In this document: piece by piece, positions 22,574 to 33,719 of the stretch
How the letters are laid out: every line of letters begins with the position of its first letter
Numbering within the stretch: the stretch's first letter is position 1
Assembly (NCBI GenBank): GCA_030686995.1
Contig: CM060709.1
Span: 12,918,872 to 12,982,871, forward strand
DNA: 64,000 nt
Direction: 5' to 3'
From: Artemisia argyi
Taxonomy: Eukaryota > Streptophyta > Magnoliopsida > Asterales > Asteraceae
Notes under the pieces: model-generated
What the model was told of the DNA's origin: nothing
Seen by the model: only the letters and a program-made list of their open reading frames with translations
Databases searched by the model: none
Made by a program: the position numbers and the translations under genes

Positions 22574-22918
22574 TAGGTTGAATAATCATGATGGTTGGTG
22601 CTTTTCAGGCGAAGCCGATGGCAACATTGTATTTTGAAATTGGTTTGGATCCATCAAGTTCTGCTGTGAAAGCGGGTCATGTTTCTGGAGTGCAGATTTC
22701 CTTTCCTGCTTTGATGGATGCTATAATTTCTCATGGTCATTTTTGTAATTTGTGGTTAATTTTACAGTCAAGTGTGGTCATAACTTATTTTATCGACACT
22801 AAACATCAAAAATCCGTTTGGAGTCTCAGCTTAGTTACTTTGTAGTAGTTTGGAAACATCATCCTGTCATCTTTCGGCAATGTGTTAATGTAATGGTCGT
22901 TTTCTGCACAATGCTTAT

Positions 22919-23407
22919 AACACTTTACATGGAGGAGCAGTTGGATCAATAGCTGAGATTGTGGCCATAGCTTATGCTAGAACTGTTGTAAACAAAGATA
23001 AGTAGCTTTTTCTGGGTGGACTGAGTGTCTCTTATCTTGCTGCAGCTGTTAGCCAAGTACGTCTTTGACCGTAATTCTTTTGTTGTTTCTTCATGAAAAC
23101 TGTGATGGTTCAAATTTTGATCATGGCGTATAGATGTTTTCATATTTTGTTCATAAAGGGATGCCTAAAAATTCCCGTAAGGTTTTTGCTTTAATATATA
23201 AATTAATATTAATAGTTTAATACTTTGGCTTTATGTAATGATATGAGTAGTTAAGATCTTCGTACAGGTACTTTTCTAATGATATGAGTAGTTAAGAACC
23301 GAAAAAACTTGACAGTCGTGGCCATAGAGTTTAAGCTAAAAGATACAGAACGATTGACTTACATGTGCCGTGCTACGTTCTATAACATGCCAGTTGCAAG
23401 CTTGTGA
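22919..23407 (+). pseudogene. Hotdog-fold thioesterase (ACOT13-like) relic, copy 1
   Basis: Exon A at 22919-23056 reads NTLHGGAVGSIAEIVAIAYA and continues to LFLGGLSVSYLAAA, the core of the plant acyl-CoA thioesterase 13-like family. The HGGA segment is the usual hotdog active-site helix. A premature TAG interrupts it at the position expected for Glu before LFLG. Exon B at 23291-23407 reads NLTVVAIEFKLKDTERLTYM and ends RATFYNMPVASL and a stop. The first exon of such a protein (mitochondrial or peroxisomal leader and start) was not found. A 41-bp local duplication of TAATGATATGAGTAGTTAAG (23237 and 23278) lies just before exon B. A functional copy would hydrolyse acyl-CoA esters; this one cannot be translated through. 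Confidence 0.75.
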
Positions 23408-24286
23408 AGTATCCTGGACAGTTTCTTCAGCTAAACCGCAATTGATATGCTATCCAGATAGTTTATAGAATCAGTACATCCTCAAATGTTGTGTTTACTT
23501 GCTGGCACCAAGTTGCTTGGAAACTTCATCAAAAGGTCACTGAAGCATCAAACCAAACGTAGGGTAGTTATGTTGTATATATGTTTTACTTATGTACGTT
23601 TAGTTGCAAACATTTTGGTGTCTGGTGATTTTATAATGTTAAGAACCTCTACAGAGTTTAACTAGTGATTCGGGTGAGGTACGCGCATTTGATTGCAACC
23701 TAATTAGATGTGCCACATGACAAAATCCAATATGTTTACTTTAAAATATGCGAATGGCAAACAAGGCAACTGCTAAAATGTTTACAATTTGATTATCCTA
23801 AACATATAGTTTTGTACTTATGCTGATACATTAGTTATTATTATATATTCTAAAAGAGGGAACTTGCTCCCTTCCAAAACGGGGTTCCAAATAGTAGTAA
23901 AAAAACCCGTAGGACAACTGTTATGTCAACTGTAGCACCCGTAATGCAACTGTTATGTCCACTGTTTTGCACTGTAGCAGTTCCGTTTTCTACAGTTGCC
24001 TTTCCGGTGCTTGCTACATCTCTAATATCTAGCATTTGCTAGAATTTTCCGGTCATCTTCCCACACACGAAATTAGGTATAATCTTACAAAACACACTCT
24101 TTATTGACAATGAAGATAAAAAAAAATACCCAAATTCCTAAACCACTACTAATCCCCAAAAGGTCATATGTAAGTTTTTTTACTCTTTATTCTTGGTTAA
24201 TTCATGGTTTAATTTACATATTTGTTTTAGTTTATCTTTATTTCAAATTAGGGTAAATTTGGGGTTTTTTTGGGTTTGTTTTGCAG
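23408..24286. other. Intergenic DNA with a possible Helitron 5' region
   Basis: From about 23848 the sequence TCTAAAAGAGGGAACTTGCT begins a stretch unlike its surroundings, rich in short repeats of GCAACTGTTATGTCCACTG type (23915-23965). It could be the 5' end of the Helitron whose 3' end is at 27454, since Helitrons begin with TC, but the preceding base is T rather than A. Unproven. Confidence 0.25.
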
Positions 24287-24478
24287 GCTTCCTTACTGAT
24301 TGGGACCTCGCTCACTCTCTCTGTCTCTCTGAAAAGACACCCTCTGTCAAGGGTTTTCTTAGATCTGAATGGGAAGCTGAGTCGGTGGACTTGGTGGCCG
24401 TGGCTTACCAAGGGTTACGACACTTCAATAAATGCGGTACAAACCCTAATAAAACTGTTAATGAGGTCTTATCGGAAG
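24287..24478 (+). pseudogene. Exon-like fragment of unknown gene
   Basis: A piece bounded by a good acceptor (TTTTGCAG at 24279-24286) and a donor (GGAAG then gtttaa at 24479). One frame reads TDWDLAHSLCLSEKTPSVKG and goes on to EWEAESVDLVAVAYQGLRHF with no stop through the exon. I do not recognise the family. Together with the kinase fragment 190 bp downstream it looks like gene material captured by a Helitron. Another frame is also open over part of it, so coding sense is not certain. Confidence 0.4.
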
Positions 24479-24669
24479 GTTTAATCCTTTTAATTAATTA
24501 TAAAGATCCAATCTTTTTGGGTTTAATTTATGCACTGTATGTTTCCGATTACCCAAATATAGGGTTCCTGATCTTTTATTTCCAGTTATTATTACTATTT
24601 TTTGTTTTAAAGTTTGTATTTTTATTTATGCTTTTATGTTTAATTGTAGTTTTCAACTATTTTGAGTAG

Positions 24670-24780
24670 GATCCATGGATTGCAAGAAAGTGCGTCTATA
24701 TGGGCTCGATCAAGTACCCTCAAGACCCGACTAAAAAGATTCAAGTTGCTGTCAAGCAGCTTGGCGGACGGGGTTTACAG
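24670..24780 (+). pseudogene. Receptor-like cytoplasmic kinase exon fragment (PCRK-like)
   Basis: From about 24690 the frame reads CVYMGSIKYPQDPTKKIQVA followed by VKQLGGRGLQ. This matches the start of the kinase domain in the plant PTI-compromised receptor-like cytoplasmic kinase group: the end of the glycine loop, the subdomain II lysine in VAVKQL, and the exon end at GLQ. The 20 bp upstream (DPWIARK) do not match the expected glycine loop, so the homology starts abruptly, as at a capture breakpoint. The sequence after CAG is GCAAGC, a GC-type donor. The downstream kinase exons (GHKEWVTEV and so on) are not in the following 3 kb. Not a functional kinase. Confidence 0.7.
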
Positions 24781-27419
24781 GCAAGCTTTTTAAATTACAT
24801 TCACCAACACATAAGAGAGGGTGTTTGGGATTGCTTATTGCAAAATGCTTATCTGCTTGAAAATAAGCAGTTATTAACCTGCTTATTTTTAAGTGGTTAG
24901 TTTATAGTATAATAAGCAAATAAACAATTTTATCCAAACACTTTAAACTGTAGTTATCTGCTTTAATATCAGCAAATAAGCTATCTTATCACGTTAAAAA
25001 CTAATGCACTCAAAATTTTGTTTTAACAGGTTGAACTTTATTTTAATAGGTTAACATTACGACTTTAATGTGGGATGGATAGAGTCAGAGAACGTGTCAA
25101 AGGCAATCGGTAAAGGCTGACAGACCAGACCTGGGCCATTAAGTTAAATGCTCCTTAATGTCTTTTGCTTACATGAGTATAAGGTAAATGCTCCTTTCAA
25201 TGTCTTTTATGTTCATGAGTCAGAAATTTATAGTTCTTAACGGGTGTTAGTGAATTTTTCTGAAGATACGAAAACCTTACCCAAATATCTATTAACCAGT
25301 GTTTTGTGATTGCGTGGAAGTTACAAAATACTAACATGTGACAGTAAATTATGTTCTTAAATAAGCTTTCCAGGCAGGACCAATAAACACGAGTCAAGGT
25401 TAATAAGCTGTTGCAATAAGCTGTCCAAATAGCCTATGGTAAGCACAAATTCATGGTAATCAGTCGCTGCAATCAGCTATCCCAACAACCCTTAAGTAGC
25501 CTATAATATTGGATTAGTTGAGTTATAGATATGTTTATGCATAGTAGCAATAGCAGTGTTCATGTGATGCCGATAAACGAGTGTGCTAAAGTACTTAATA
25601 TGTTATTTGATTGTAGTTTAAGAAATCAGATTTGGCAATTAGCGTATGGTTAGTGTTTAATTGTAAACGAATATTAAAAGAAATTGTATATGGAATATGC
25701 TAAGGTTTGATACAGTTAAATGCTGCACTGTAGTGTACATAGTGGTTTCATGGTTGTACTTGAATTTCAGGGGTTTTTGGGATTGTGTTTTGGAATAACC
25801 GGATAATTACGTTTGAATAAGGTAGTAGAAAAAGCATATAATCAGTTTTTTTTTAACAGTATGTTCTGATTATGTGTGTTTTTCAGACGCAGTAATCAGA
25901 TGGTCTTCATTAAGAGGCAGGGTTGTTTATTAAAATTGGTTATCTGCTTGCTACTTTATAAAATAACAGTTTGGAATTAGCGGACTAAAGCCGTTATTCA
26001 AAATTTGGTAATTTCACTTGCAGAAAATGTGTGTCATAAGCAGAGTCAATAGATAGTTCTGAATGCTCTCAAAGTTGCTTATACGTTTAATGAGTTTTGA
26101 GGATATCTTTCTATATAAAATCTTGGAGGTAAAGATGCCTACTACACTGAGTTACACACGTAATATTTGAAATAGTTGGTGCCTTGGTTTCTCAACACAA
26201 ATACTTTGTTAATTTAGTCTCTACTTTTGAAAATGTGTTGCAGATGTATGTGACTGAAGCATATATGTATGCAATTTCAAGACTTCTTGCTCCAATAAAT
26301 TGTGCATCATGGTTAGAAATGGCAAGTATAATAAAAAGCATTAATAATGGTAAAAAGCAATTCATATTTTTAATATGTTGTGTCGTTGTCACATATTTTT
26401 CTTCTAACGTTTTCTCGATCGTGTATTTACTCCTCAGGGTAGTATTGTGAACTCACTCATTCCATCAGCTACTTCATCGTCAACTTTTACGCTGTCCCAA
26501 GGTAACTTGATGAGAACAATTAGTACAACTTACTTTTACACTCGATATTAAGTTACGTTGTTTTGTCCACATTTTTTTTAAATAGTCGTTGTAACTGAAT
26601 TTGAGTATGATTATTTCTATAGGAATATTGCAGCAAGAGACAGCCATGTAGCAGCAAAGAAAAATCCCTTTTTCTAACGGCCACGCAAAATGGTTACTTT
26701 TGCTTTAACTTAATCCGTTTTTCTATTGGTTTATCGTTAAAATCTCATTTGTCTTTTTCTTACAAATACATTATTGACATGAAATTTTGGTTTGCCTATT
26801 GGATTACAGGGAAAGTTCAGAACGATAATGCAAGCCTAGCTACCACATATATTCACACCATCTAGCGAGCTTATACGCAACCAGACACCAGTTGCAAACA
26901 CAGCAAATAGTAAGTTAAAAATGTAGGAAAATGTCATATATCTCCTTAGCACACGAGGTTCCACATTCTTTGGCCGCAAAACTGTTATGTATGCATACTT
27001 AATAATCGACGTGGCAGCCCAATTCATGATACAAGCACTTAAGTTGCTATATTCGTTTCTGAGATTTTCACTAAGAACTATCATTATATGGCACTCAAGT
27101 TGCTATATTGATTGTTTCTAAGATTTTCACCAAGAACTATCGTTGTAATTTAAAATGGCTGTTGCATAAAGTTAGTTTCTGTTACTTTGTATAAGTTGTG
27201 GTTTCAAAATGATAGGGTTTTAAATCGAGTACAAAACTGGGTTTGCATGAAACATATTACATATAGTAAACCAAAACATCAATAAGGATTCATCATTAAA
27301 AGGATTTTAACAAATGGGTATTTAGAAAAACTATCATAAGGATTCATCATTTTTTATGAGATGGCTGTGACACAGATTTTTTTTTACATCTATAGTTCAT
27401 ATACCACTCGATAACACAA
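24781..27419 (+). other. Presumed non-coding part of a Helitron, with MITE-like pieces
   Basis: Contains GTGTTTGGGATTGCTTAT and TATCCAAACACTTTAAACTG (24820-24950), a member of the AAGCTTAT MITE family. Related CAATAAGCTGTCCAAATAG words lie at 25413-25432. At 26243-26350 one frame is open (MYVTEAYMYAISRLLAPINC and onward) after a TTGCAG acceptor-like site, perhaps another captured exon; I do not recognise it. The rest is AT-rich without features. Confidence 0.35.
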
Positions 27420-27423
27420 CACT

Positions 27424-27454
27424 CCCGCCGCAACGCGCGGGCTACCCCACTCGT
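27424..27454 (+). mobile_element. Helitron 3' terminus, plus strand
   Basis: CCCGCCGCAACGCGCGGG forms the terminal hairpin (CCCGC...GCGGG). It is followed by CTACCCCACTCGT. The minus-strand Helitron at 13313-13345 has the same arrangement, hairpin then CTACC then CCACTCGTTTA. The element would extend to the left and may include the kinase fragment at 24670. Its 5' end was not confirmed. Confidence 0.65.
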
Positions 27455-28319
27455 TTATACTAAAATCAGTGACTGAAAAGTTAGGAGAACCTAAGGATGT
27501 CCATTTTGAATCGTTATCAAATGTATTGACGAGTAAAACTTGCGCTTCCATAAGCACCAGATGACACATAAAATTAGTGTACCAAAAGAAACGTAAAACA
27601 CTTTGACATGATTTGTTTCATTCCGTATTCATCAAAGACCATAAATGATAAAGTAGTTGACCCGGTTTCAAACATCTGGTTTATAAGACTGGATGAAATT
27701 ATTATTATTCTTAAAAACTAAAATTCTCTAGTCGGAAAGCAAACAAGAGCGGTTCATTTTGCATAGTCCCATAGCATACTAATGTTGAACATAGCTTGTT
27801 TATCTTAGTATACTAAGCTTTTAAATTAAAAGCATAACATATCAGCACCAGTGATCTAGTGGTAGAATGACAAGAAAAAATGAATTAGATACACATTATC
27901 ACGCTATTGAAGAGCAATGAAAGAGAAAAAAACACAAGTCATATCGTTGCTTCTTTTTCAAACTTACTACTCTTGAAAATCATAACATTTCATATATACC
28001 CAAGAATGTGTCCTCCAATTGAAGATAAAAGTAGGATGGATTTCAACATTGGAACCGACGTTGTTAACATCCAAAAAGATTAAACTACAGGGTAACATAT
28101 GAAGGTTTCGCCATATTGACATGGTTTGTTTCATTTCGTATTTATCAAAGATCATGAATGTAGATAACTAGTTTATTCAGTTCTAAATATTAACTAATTG
28201 CGTTTGAAAGGAAATAAAGCAGTTCATTTTGCAAAATAAACAATATAATACACATTTAATCAAAACATACAAATGTGTTTCTTGTATATTTATCTTTAAA
28301 GCTACAAAACAATATGAAA
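27455..28319. repeat. Locally duplicated intergenic DNA
   Basis: GACATGATTTGTTTCATTCC (27606) recurs as GACATGGTTTGTTTCATTTC (28118) and again, more diverged, near 29526. Each is followed by a TATT/CATCAAAG-type continuation and a GAATGT or AAATGA box. The duplication also explains the second, broken tRNA-Gly 5' half at 27845. No protein gene is visible. Confidence 0.5.
27845..27868 (+). pseudogene. 5' fragment of tRNA-Gly
   Basis: GCACCAGTGATCTAGTGGTA then GAAT equals the acceptor 5' strand and D-arm of the complete tRNA-Gly at 28320, with one change (GTGATC for GTGGTC). Homology stops before the anticodon stem. It is either a truncated duplicate or a tRNA-half insertion. Confidence 0.75.
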
Positions 28320-28390
28320 GCACCAGTGGTCTATTGGTAGAATAGTACCCTGCCACGGTACAGACCCGGGTTCGATTCCCGGCTGGTGCA
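28320..28390 (+). tRNA. tRNA-Gly (anticodon GCC)
   Basis: A 71-nt sequence with the full cloverleaf. The acceptor stem GCACCAG pairs with CTGGTGC. The anticodon loop CTGCCAC holds GCC at 28352-28354. The T-arm is GGGTTCGATTCCC. It ends at A 28390 with CCA not encoded, as usual for nuclear tRNA genes. The D-loop reads CTATTGGTAG where the common plant sequence is CTAGTGGTAG, one substitution that replaces a conserved D-stem or loop position. It may be a functional gene or a slightly decayed copy. The internal A and B box promoter regions are otherwise intact. Confidence 0.9.
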
Positions 28391-28743
28391 TTTCTAGCTA
28401 TGATGATAAGCCTCTTGCAATGGTTGGGTCCATTGTGTTAGATCCCTTAAAATGGATGACTTAAAGGCATTACTGAGCTTTTTTTTTGCTATACTTTATA
28501 TGGGGAGGTGATTTTGCACTTATAAGGAGTTGTACACTTGTTGTATGTTGCTTTTCCAGTTTGTAAATCGGAGTGCCAATCAACTCATATATGCATGTGA
28601 AATCTCGTAAAATTATCGTCAATGATGACAGATTTTCCTCAAAGAGAACAAGCAGTAGTCTTTGCATATAATGCCAACAGTTCAATGATACTGACCACAT
28701 GGCTAAAATACTTTCATATGCAACTTAATCCTATATACACCAG

Positions 28744-28898
28744 GCAGAATTGATTGTTGATGCATCTTTGGTAAGGAGTGGAAGGAACGTGATACTTTTG
28801 ACAATCATCACCACCTTAGAGTTCAAGCTTAAGGATTCAGAGTGATTAGCTTACTTGTGCCGTGCACCTTCTATAACATGCATGTTGCCTGCTTGTGA
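28744..28898 (+). pseudogene. Thioesterase (ACOT13-like) exon relic, copy 2
   Basis: Reads AELIVDASLVRSGRNV, then TLEFKLKDSE, a TGA stop, LAYLCRA and a frameshifted equivalent of FYNMPVASL. It corresponds to exon B of the relic at 23291-23407 and preserves the upstream VDASLVRSGRN part lost there. A short in-frame insertion (LTIITT) breaks the strand LTVVTLEF. Broken by stop and frameshift. Confidence 0.7.
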
Positions 28899-29250
28899 GG
28901 AGGAAACCTGTCAGGTTCGTGGCAGTTTATTTTAACACATAGGTGTGCTCATTTAAGTAGCAGCCCTAAAGCAGTGATATTTAGACAGGCCAAAAGAAAA
29001 TTCCATTATATAGTTTTTTGCTTGAAAAATAGCCCAATGAATTGTTGCAACTGATGTGGGACATCTCGAACTCAAAGTTGTGTGTGATATCTCGTATAAT
29101 GATGACATAAGATTTTCCTAAAAGCGAAAAATGTTGTAACTCGAAGCATGCACTTTCCAACTTATGGTTTTTGCGCATCAATCTCAATGGTTATTATGCA
29201 CACATGAACTGTACCACTTGGCATTTAACAGATCATTACTTCTTTGAGAG
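28899..29250. repeat. Second copy of intron-like DNA upstream of thioesterase exons
   Basis: Words such as AATCTCGTAAAATTATCGTC near 28601 reappear as TATCTCGTATAATGATGACA near 29089. Both are followed by GATTTTCCT and AAAG. The block 28470-28740 and the block 28990-29250 therefore are diverged duplicates, each leading into a thioesterase exon fragment. Confidence 0.5.
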
Positions 29251-29300
29251 TGCATCTGTCATAAGGAATTAAACTTGACAGTGGTCGCCGTAGAGTTTAA
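29251..29300 (+). pseudogene. Thioesterase exon relic, copy 3 (short)
   Basis: GCATCTGTCATAAGGAAT, a stop, then NLTVVAVEFN. This matches ASVVRSGRNLTVVALEF of the family and is cut off after Phe-Asn. Third partial copy of the same exon in 6.4 kb. Confidence 0.55.
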
Positions 29301-31139
29301 TTATTAATGACGAGAATGGCATTTATAATCTGTTTCGTTCTTGCCTAATATGATGTTTACTTTAGAATGGTAGTTTGTTGCAATTAAGTGGACTTCTATA
29401 TTAACATGGCTAAGGTTAGTTACCCGTCATTCTTACTGGTAATAGCACAATGACTACACACTCTTTACTCTTCCAATGTATTAGCATCGAAATGTTATCA
29501 TAAACATCACATAACCATTCCCGTAACATGATTTGTTTCTTTTGTGTTCATCAAATTCAACGAGCACGAATGTCAATAAGTAATCGTTTCGGTTTCAACA
29601 TTTATCTTATAGGACTAGAAAATTGCATCAAATCAAATTGACTTGACTGGCTTACTTAATCAGATAGCAAGTGCAATGTTTTTTATGGAATAATGACTTG
29701 GTTTTGCTAATCTGATATATATGCGTTTTTTTTATGGAATAATGACTTGGTTTAGCAAATATGAATTGTGGTTAAACAAATATGATATATATGTGTTTTC
29801 TTTACTGCACTAAACTCATAATCTCTTCTTAAATCACCTTTTTGTGGCAAATAAACCACCTTTTAATTTGAAGTTAATACCTATAAAAAATCTTGTTATT
29901 CTAACAAAATGTAACTTAGTTCAAATGTTATAAAAAGAAGTTTACGCCTGGGAACCCATGCGGCACAAGTACATCAAAGGGGTGTTTGTCTAAGATTATT
30001 TGATGGGCTTATGAGCTTATTAAAAATTTTATAAGCTAATAAACTAAATTAATAAGTTTATAAACGTACTTATCAAAAATTTCAATAAGCTAATAAGCTC
30101 ATCAAATAAGCCCTCACAAACACCCCTTAAGTTTAGAATGATAAACAAAAACAATAAAATGGATCAAATTCACATTATCACGTATCGAAGGCTAATGAAA
30201 GAGTAAAAAATAGTCATTGGTACATTAGTAAAATGGATCAAATTCACATCACATTTATATCACCTTCAAGAGAATAAAAAGAAAGTGCGTGCGGCGAGAG
30301 AGACTCACATGTAAGGCCCTGCAATTCTGGCTATGGGTAGTGCGGCCGACGGGCCGGGGCATAAAAGTGAGAGGAGGCATCAAATTTTAATCATATAATC
30401 TACCCATACCTTATGCAAAAAAGAAGAGTTGTTGGAAGTAGTAGTAGGCTGGGTTTTTTGATAATGTACCAAAGAAAAAGTAAAAAAAGATTTTTAAAAA
30501 AATTATATATATCATTGGCCGACATGGAAGCCGGAGTGCTGGACCTTTGAGAGAAAGATTGGCTGGAATTTTTGTGTGGTCCTGTGTGTCTATAGTTGGT
30601 CAACCTTTAACTATCAACAAACTTTGCAGTTAGGACCTTTTAGTTTACCCTTGTTTTATTTTCCATCTACATTATTTTCACAATGTAGTCCTCCAGTCTA
30701 TTTTATTGAGTACGTTTTTTCAAACCACTGTATTATTTTGTCAAAGCTGTAGCAAAAAATACACAATGTGTTTAGTTATTTACCTTTAACATAATAGCAG
30801 TATATAAAAAAGATTTGATATAATTTTTTCACTTTTATAACAAATAAAATAAACTACAACGTCAAGAGATATATACATATTAATATCAGCCAATCATATA
30901 CGAATTTCAAATATGACACGAAGTTATCTCTTTCTGTGTTATAATGCACGGACAAACCCACAAACTAAATCAAATTTCAGTTGTCTTCTGAACAGTTTAA
31001 GTTAATACAGAAAGTTTGTATATGTCAGGCCTCTCGATAAGGGCATTATTCTAACATCTCGGCCAAGGTACGCGAAATCTGAAGAACGGCCCGGAGTATG
31101 GTCATCAAGCACAACATGAAATAAGCAAGAATGACTCAC
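29301..31139. other. AT-rich intergenic DNA with a MITE
   Basis: 29979-30127 is a MITE: GGGGTGTTTGTCTAAG at the left and CTCACAAACACCCC at the right, with TGATGGGCTTATGAGCTTAT pairing to ATAAGCTCATCAAATAAG. The segment ATGGATCAAATTCACAT is repeated at 30159 and 30233. TTATGGAATAATGACTTGGT is repeated at 29684 and 29732. No gene seen. Confidence 0.5.
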
Positions 31140-31595
31140 CTTCAGACTGGGTCATCGAATGCCCGGGGCTTTTCTGATGGTTGACACAATAAGCTCCGTC
31201 GTGAACAACTTCTCGATGGCATGTATTGTTAATAACAGCCGCTTGTGTTGTACTCACCATTTGTAAATGATGACTATCGTACGGTGGGCCGATTACATCA
31301 TCATCATTGCAGTGGCGAACACTACCGTCGGCTGCATCTGACATGATAACGGAAACAAAATTTAGCTTCTAACAAAGATGCATGCGAAAAGAAAGAAAGG
31401 TAAACAACATCAACGTACCGTAAATTAAACCCCTGTTAAATCCGCACCCGTACGTTGTTGGCTAATAGCAGCTGCACGTACACCATTTGAACCAATAACA
31501 ACACCCTCATCGACATTATCAGAGGAAACGACACGTTCGGATAGCGAAGGTTGGCGAGTTGCATGGTTACGTATACCTTTGTTTTTGGTTTTCAT
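31140..31595 (-). pseudogene. Helitron-like N-terminal exons, minus strand
   Basis: The exon 31337-31140 is preceded by acceptor TGTCAG and followed by donor gtgagt, and is entered and left in phase 1. It reads DAADGSVRHCNDDDVIGPPY and ends MTQSEG. The phase and acidic ending before the donor match the N-terminal exons of the Helitron at 17138-18753. The preceding piece, from ATG at about 31595, reads MKTKNKGIRNHATRQPSLSE and so on to RTGADLTG. It then meets a stop, with GG where a phase-1 GT donor would be expected. A leader-like piece with a gtaggt donor lies at about 32006-32100. No Rep or helicase exon is nearby. Read as the 5' remnant of another Helitron; the assignment rests on exon style, not on sequence identity. 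Confidence 0.4.
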
Positions 31596-32187
31596 ATTGG
31601 GAAATAGGCACACATATATGCACAGGCGAAAAGAAAACGAAACAAAAAAGCAACACAACAGGATGCACTGGTTATGGCAAACAACTTTAAAGGGCTTTAC
31701 GTATCAACAAAAGTAAAAGGTTAGTAACATGTTATAGCAACCAATACAACAGACAACGAAAAACGCCACACGTACCCTATAAAGTATGTAACAACTTTTG
31801 CACATACAAACATCATCCACTTAAACATGCAGTAAACTAACATAACCTATATGTGTGTCTAAAGTGTATTCTTTTTTAAGAAAAGCAACTCACAGATGGT
31901 AGGAAACATCAGCAACAACAACCATAAATAACAACTATTAAAAGTAATAAGAAACCAACTCTTCAACAATTATTGTACACCAGATCTACGAACATGACCT
32001 ACCTCGGTATTCGTATACGTAAGAAACACCGGAACGATTGCGGAAGAAAGTGACAGAAGTTTGAAGAAACATGCCGAAGTACTAATAGGATAAGTCTGGG
32101 CAAAAAGCGGGCCACTTTTGGACCGGAAAGGCTAGATTGTGTTAAAACTTTGGGCTCACATGCATGGGCTTACCCCAAATAATATTA

Positions 32188-32442
32188 CTACCTCCGTCCC
32201 ATAAAAACTGTCCAGTTTGACTTTTCAGAGTCAAACTGGTTCAACTTTGACCTTATTTATTTTGGTGAGTATTATATAATACTTTATGAAAAATATATGA
32301 ATGGATTGAGTTTTAAGGGTGTTTTTCATTGGTATAATTTTTGATCAAGTATTATATAACACATAAAAAATATTTAAGGTCAAAGTTGAACCAGTTTGAC
32401 TCTGAAAAGTCAAACTGAACAGTTTTTATGGGACGGAGGGAG
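32188..32442. mobile_element. Stowaway MITE (255 bp)
   Basis: The ends are CTACCTCCGTCCCAT and ATGGGACGGAGGGAG, between TA dinucleotides at 32186-32187 and 32443-32444. The inner arms pair over about 65 bp (AGTTTGACTTTTCAGAGTCA against TGACTCTGAAAAGTCAAACT). CTCCCTCCGTCCCA ends with TA duplication define plant Stowaway elements mobilised by Tc1/mariner transposases. The left end has one change from the consensus. Confidence 0.93.
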
Positions 32443-32559
32443 TATTTTAGTTGGCCGGGAGGGTACAACGAAGGTGATTGGCACCGTCCATTGGCAAATG
32501 TTATATATCTATAATTTAGAAATTGCCTGGACCTTGCCTTTCTAGTCTTCCTGAAACAA

Positions 32560-33024
32560 TTAATAACCTCTTTTCAATGCTTTAGGAGAGATGGTCTGCC
32601 TGCTTTTAACGATTTATGAACCTTTATTTTTTAGTAAGGCAAACCCTAATGGGCCTGTACAAACGTTTTTACGAAGCATACATGGGCTTTTATGATGCCC
32701 ATAACCATTTTCATTAATTCCCTAATATGGGCTTTTATGCCTAAACCTTTACTTAGAGGTGAAAAAAATCAAAAACCGATCCGATCCCCAAAAGAAACCG
32801 AAAATTGGTTTTTTGGAAAGACGGTTTAGGGAAAACCGAACCGCCAGTTTAGAAACCGATTTACATTCTTTGTTGTCAACCGTCTTGAAAACCAGTTTAA
32901 ACCAAATTCAAAACCAGTTCTTGGTTTAAACCGGACATTTCTCTCACCCAAAACCGATTTCAACCCAGACTGATTTTACGCAAAACTGGTTTTTGATTAT
33001 TTAACTAGAACCGAAACCGGTTCG

Positions 33025-33026
<2 letters not shown>
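32560..33026. repeat. Duplicated block with AACCGGTTT-rich element
   Basis: 32600-32750 (TTTATGAACCT, AATGGGCCTGTA, ATACATGGGCTTT, GCCCATAACCAT) repeats at 34140-34300, where the same boxes occur in order. From about 32757 a region rich in AAACCG and CGGTTT words in both orientations resembles the subterminal part of a hAT-like element. It runs into a poly(A) tract at 33027-33058, and no right end is seen. Confidence 0.5.
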
Positions 33027-33060
<34 letters not shown>

Positions 33061-33719
33061 AAATGTGCACTCTACCTTTACCTACCTGTTTGACAAATTA
33101 GGGGGTCGTTTGGTTTTACAAATTGCACAGAAAAGGCAACCCAAAAAATAAAAAACAAACAAAAGAAGAAAAGAAATCGAGAAATTAAATTTATAGGACA
33201 CTAATATGTTTCGGGTTTCAATCTATCAATTCTATCTAAAACCATCACAAAATGACATATAAAAACATGCAAAACATAAGAAACACATATATAAGATAGA
33301 CAAGTCAACATGCTTTACGTTAAAGAAACCAGATTGGATCTTGGGAACATAACTTTTTTTATTAATTATAAAAAAATTTATATAGAACATTACCTATCAT
33401 GTTTGACATAACTTTAGGGGATCTTAATTCTTTTTACATGGTTTTGCAGCTCTGATTCCACTATAATGGGTCACATAAGTCGTCTTGATTAACTTTTTTT
33501 CATTTCATGTGTAGGTGGGGGATAATCATTGATAAATGTATTTAACTTGTCATATTTTTCTTTTTGGTGTAGCAATTATCCTATGTGACTGCCATGTTGG
33601 CAACAAATAAATTTGAAATAAATAAATAAATAAATAAAACACAACCAGTTGTTACTACACCAAAAGACCTAAAAAGTAAGTTTGTTACTTGAAATTGCCT
33701 CGTAATATACATTTACATG
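33027..33719. other. Poly(A) run and AT-rich intergenic DNA
   Basis: A run of 32 A at 33027-33058, then sequence sharing words with 4265-4300 (CACAGAAAAGGCAACCxAAA) and with 5996-6030 (AATTTATAGGxCACxAATATG, GGGTTTCAAT). The repeat AAATAAATAAATAAAT lies at about 33617-33640. No gene seen. Confidence 0.5.

Noticed and set aside
22588..22845. 85-codon frame (ATLYFEIGLDPSSSAVKAGH...) upstream of the thioesterase relic
   Set aside because: Could be a captured exon, but I do not recognise a family, and no splice sites or start context support it. Left uncalled.
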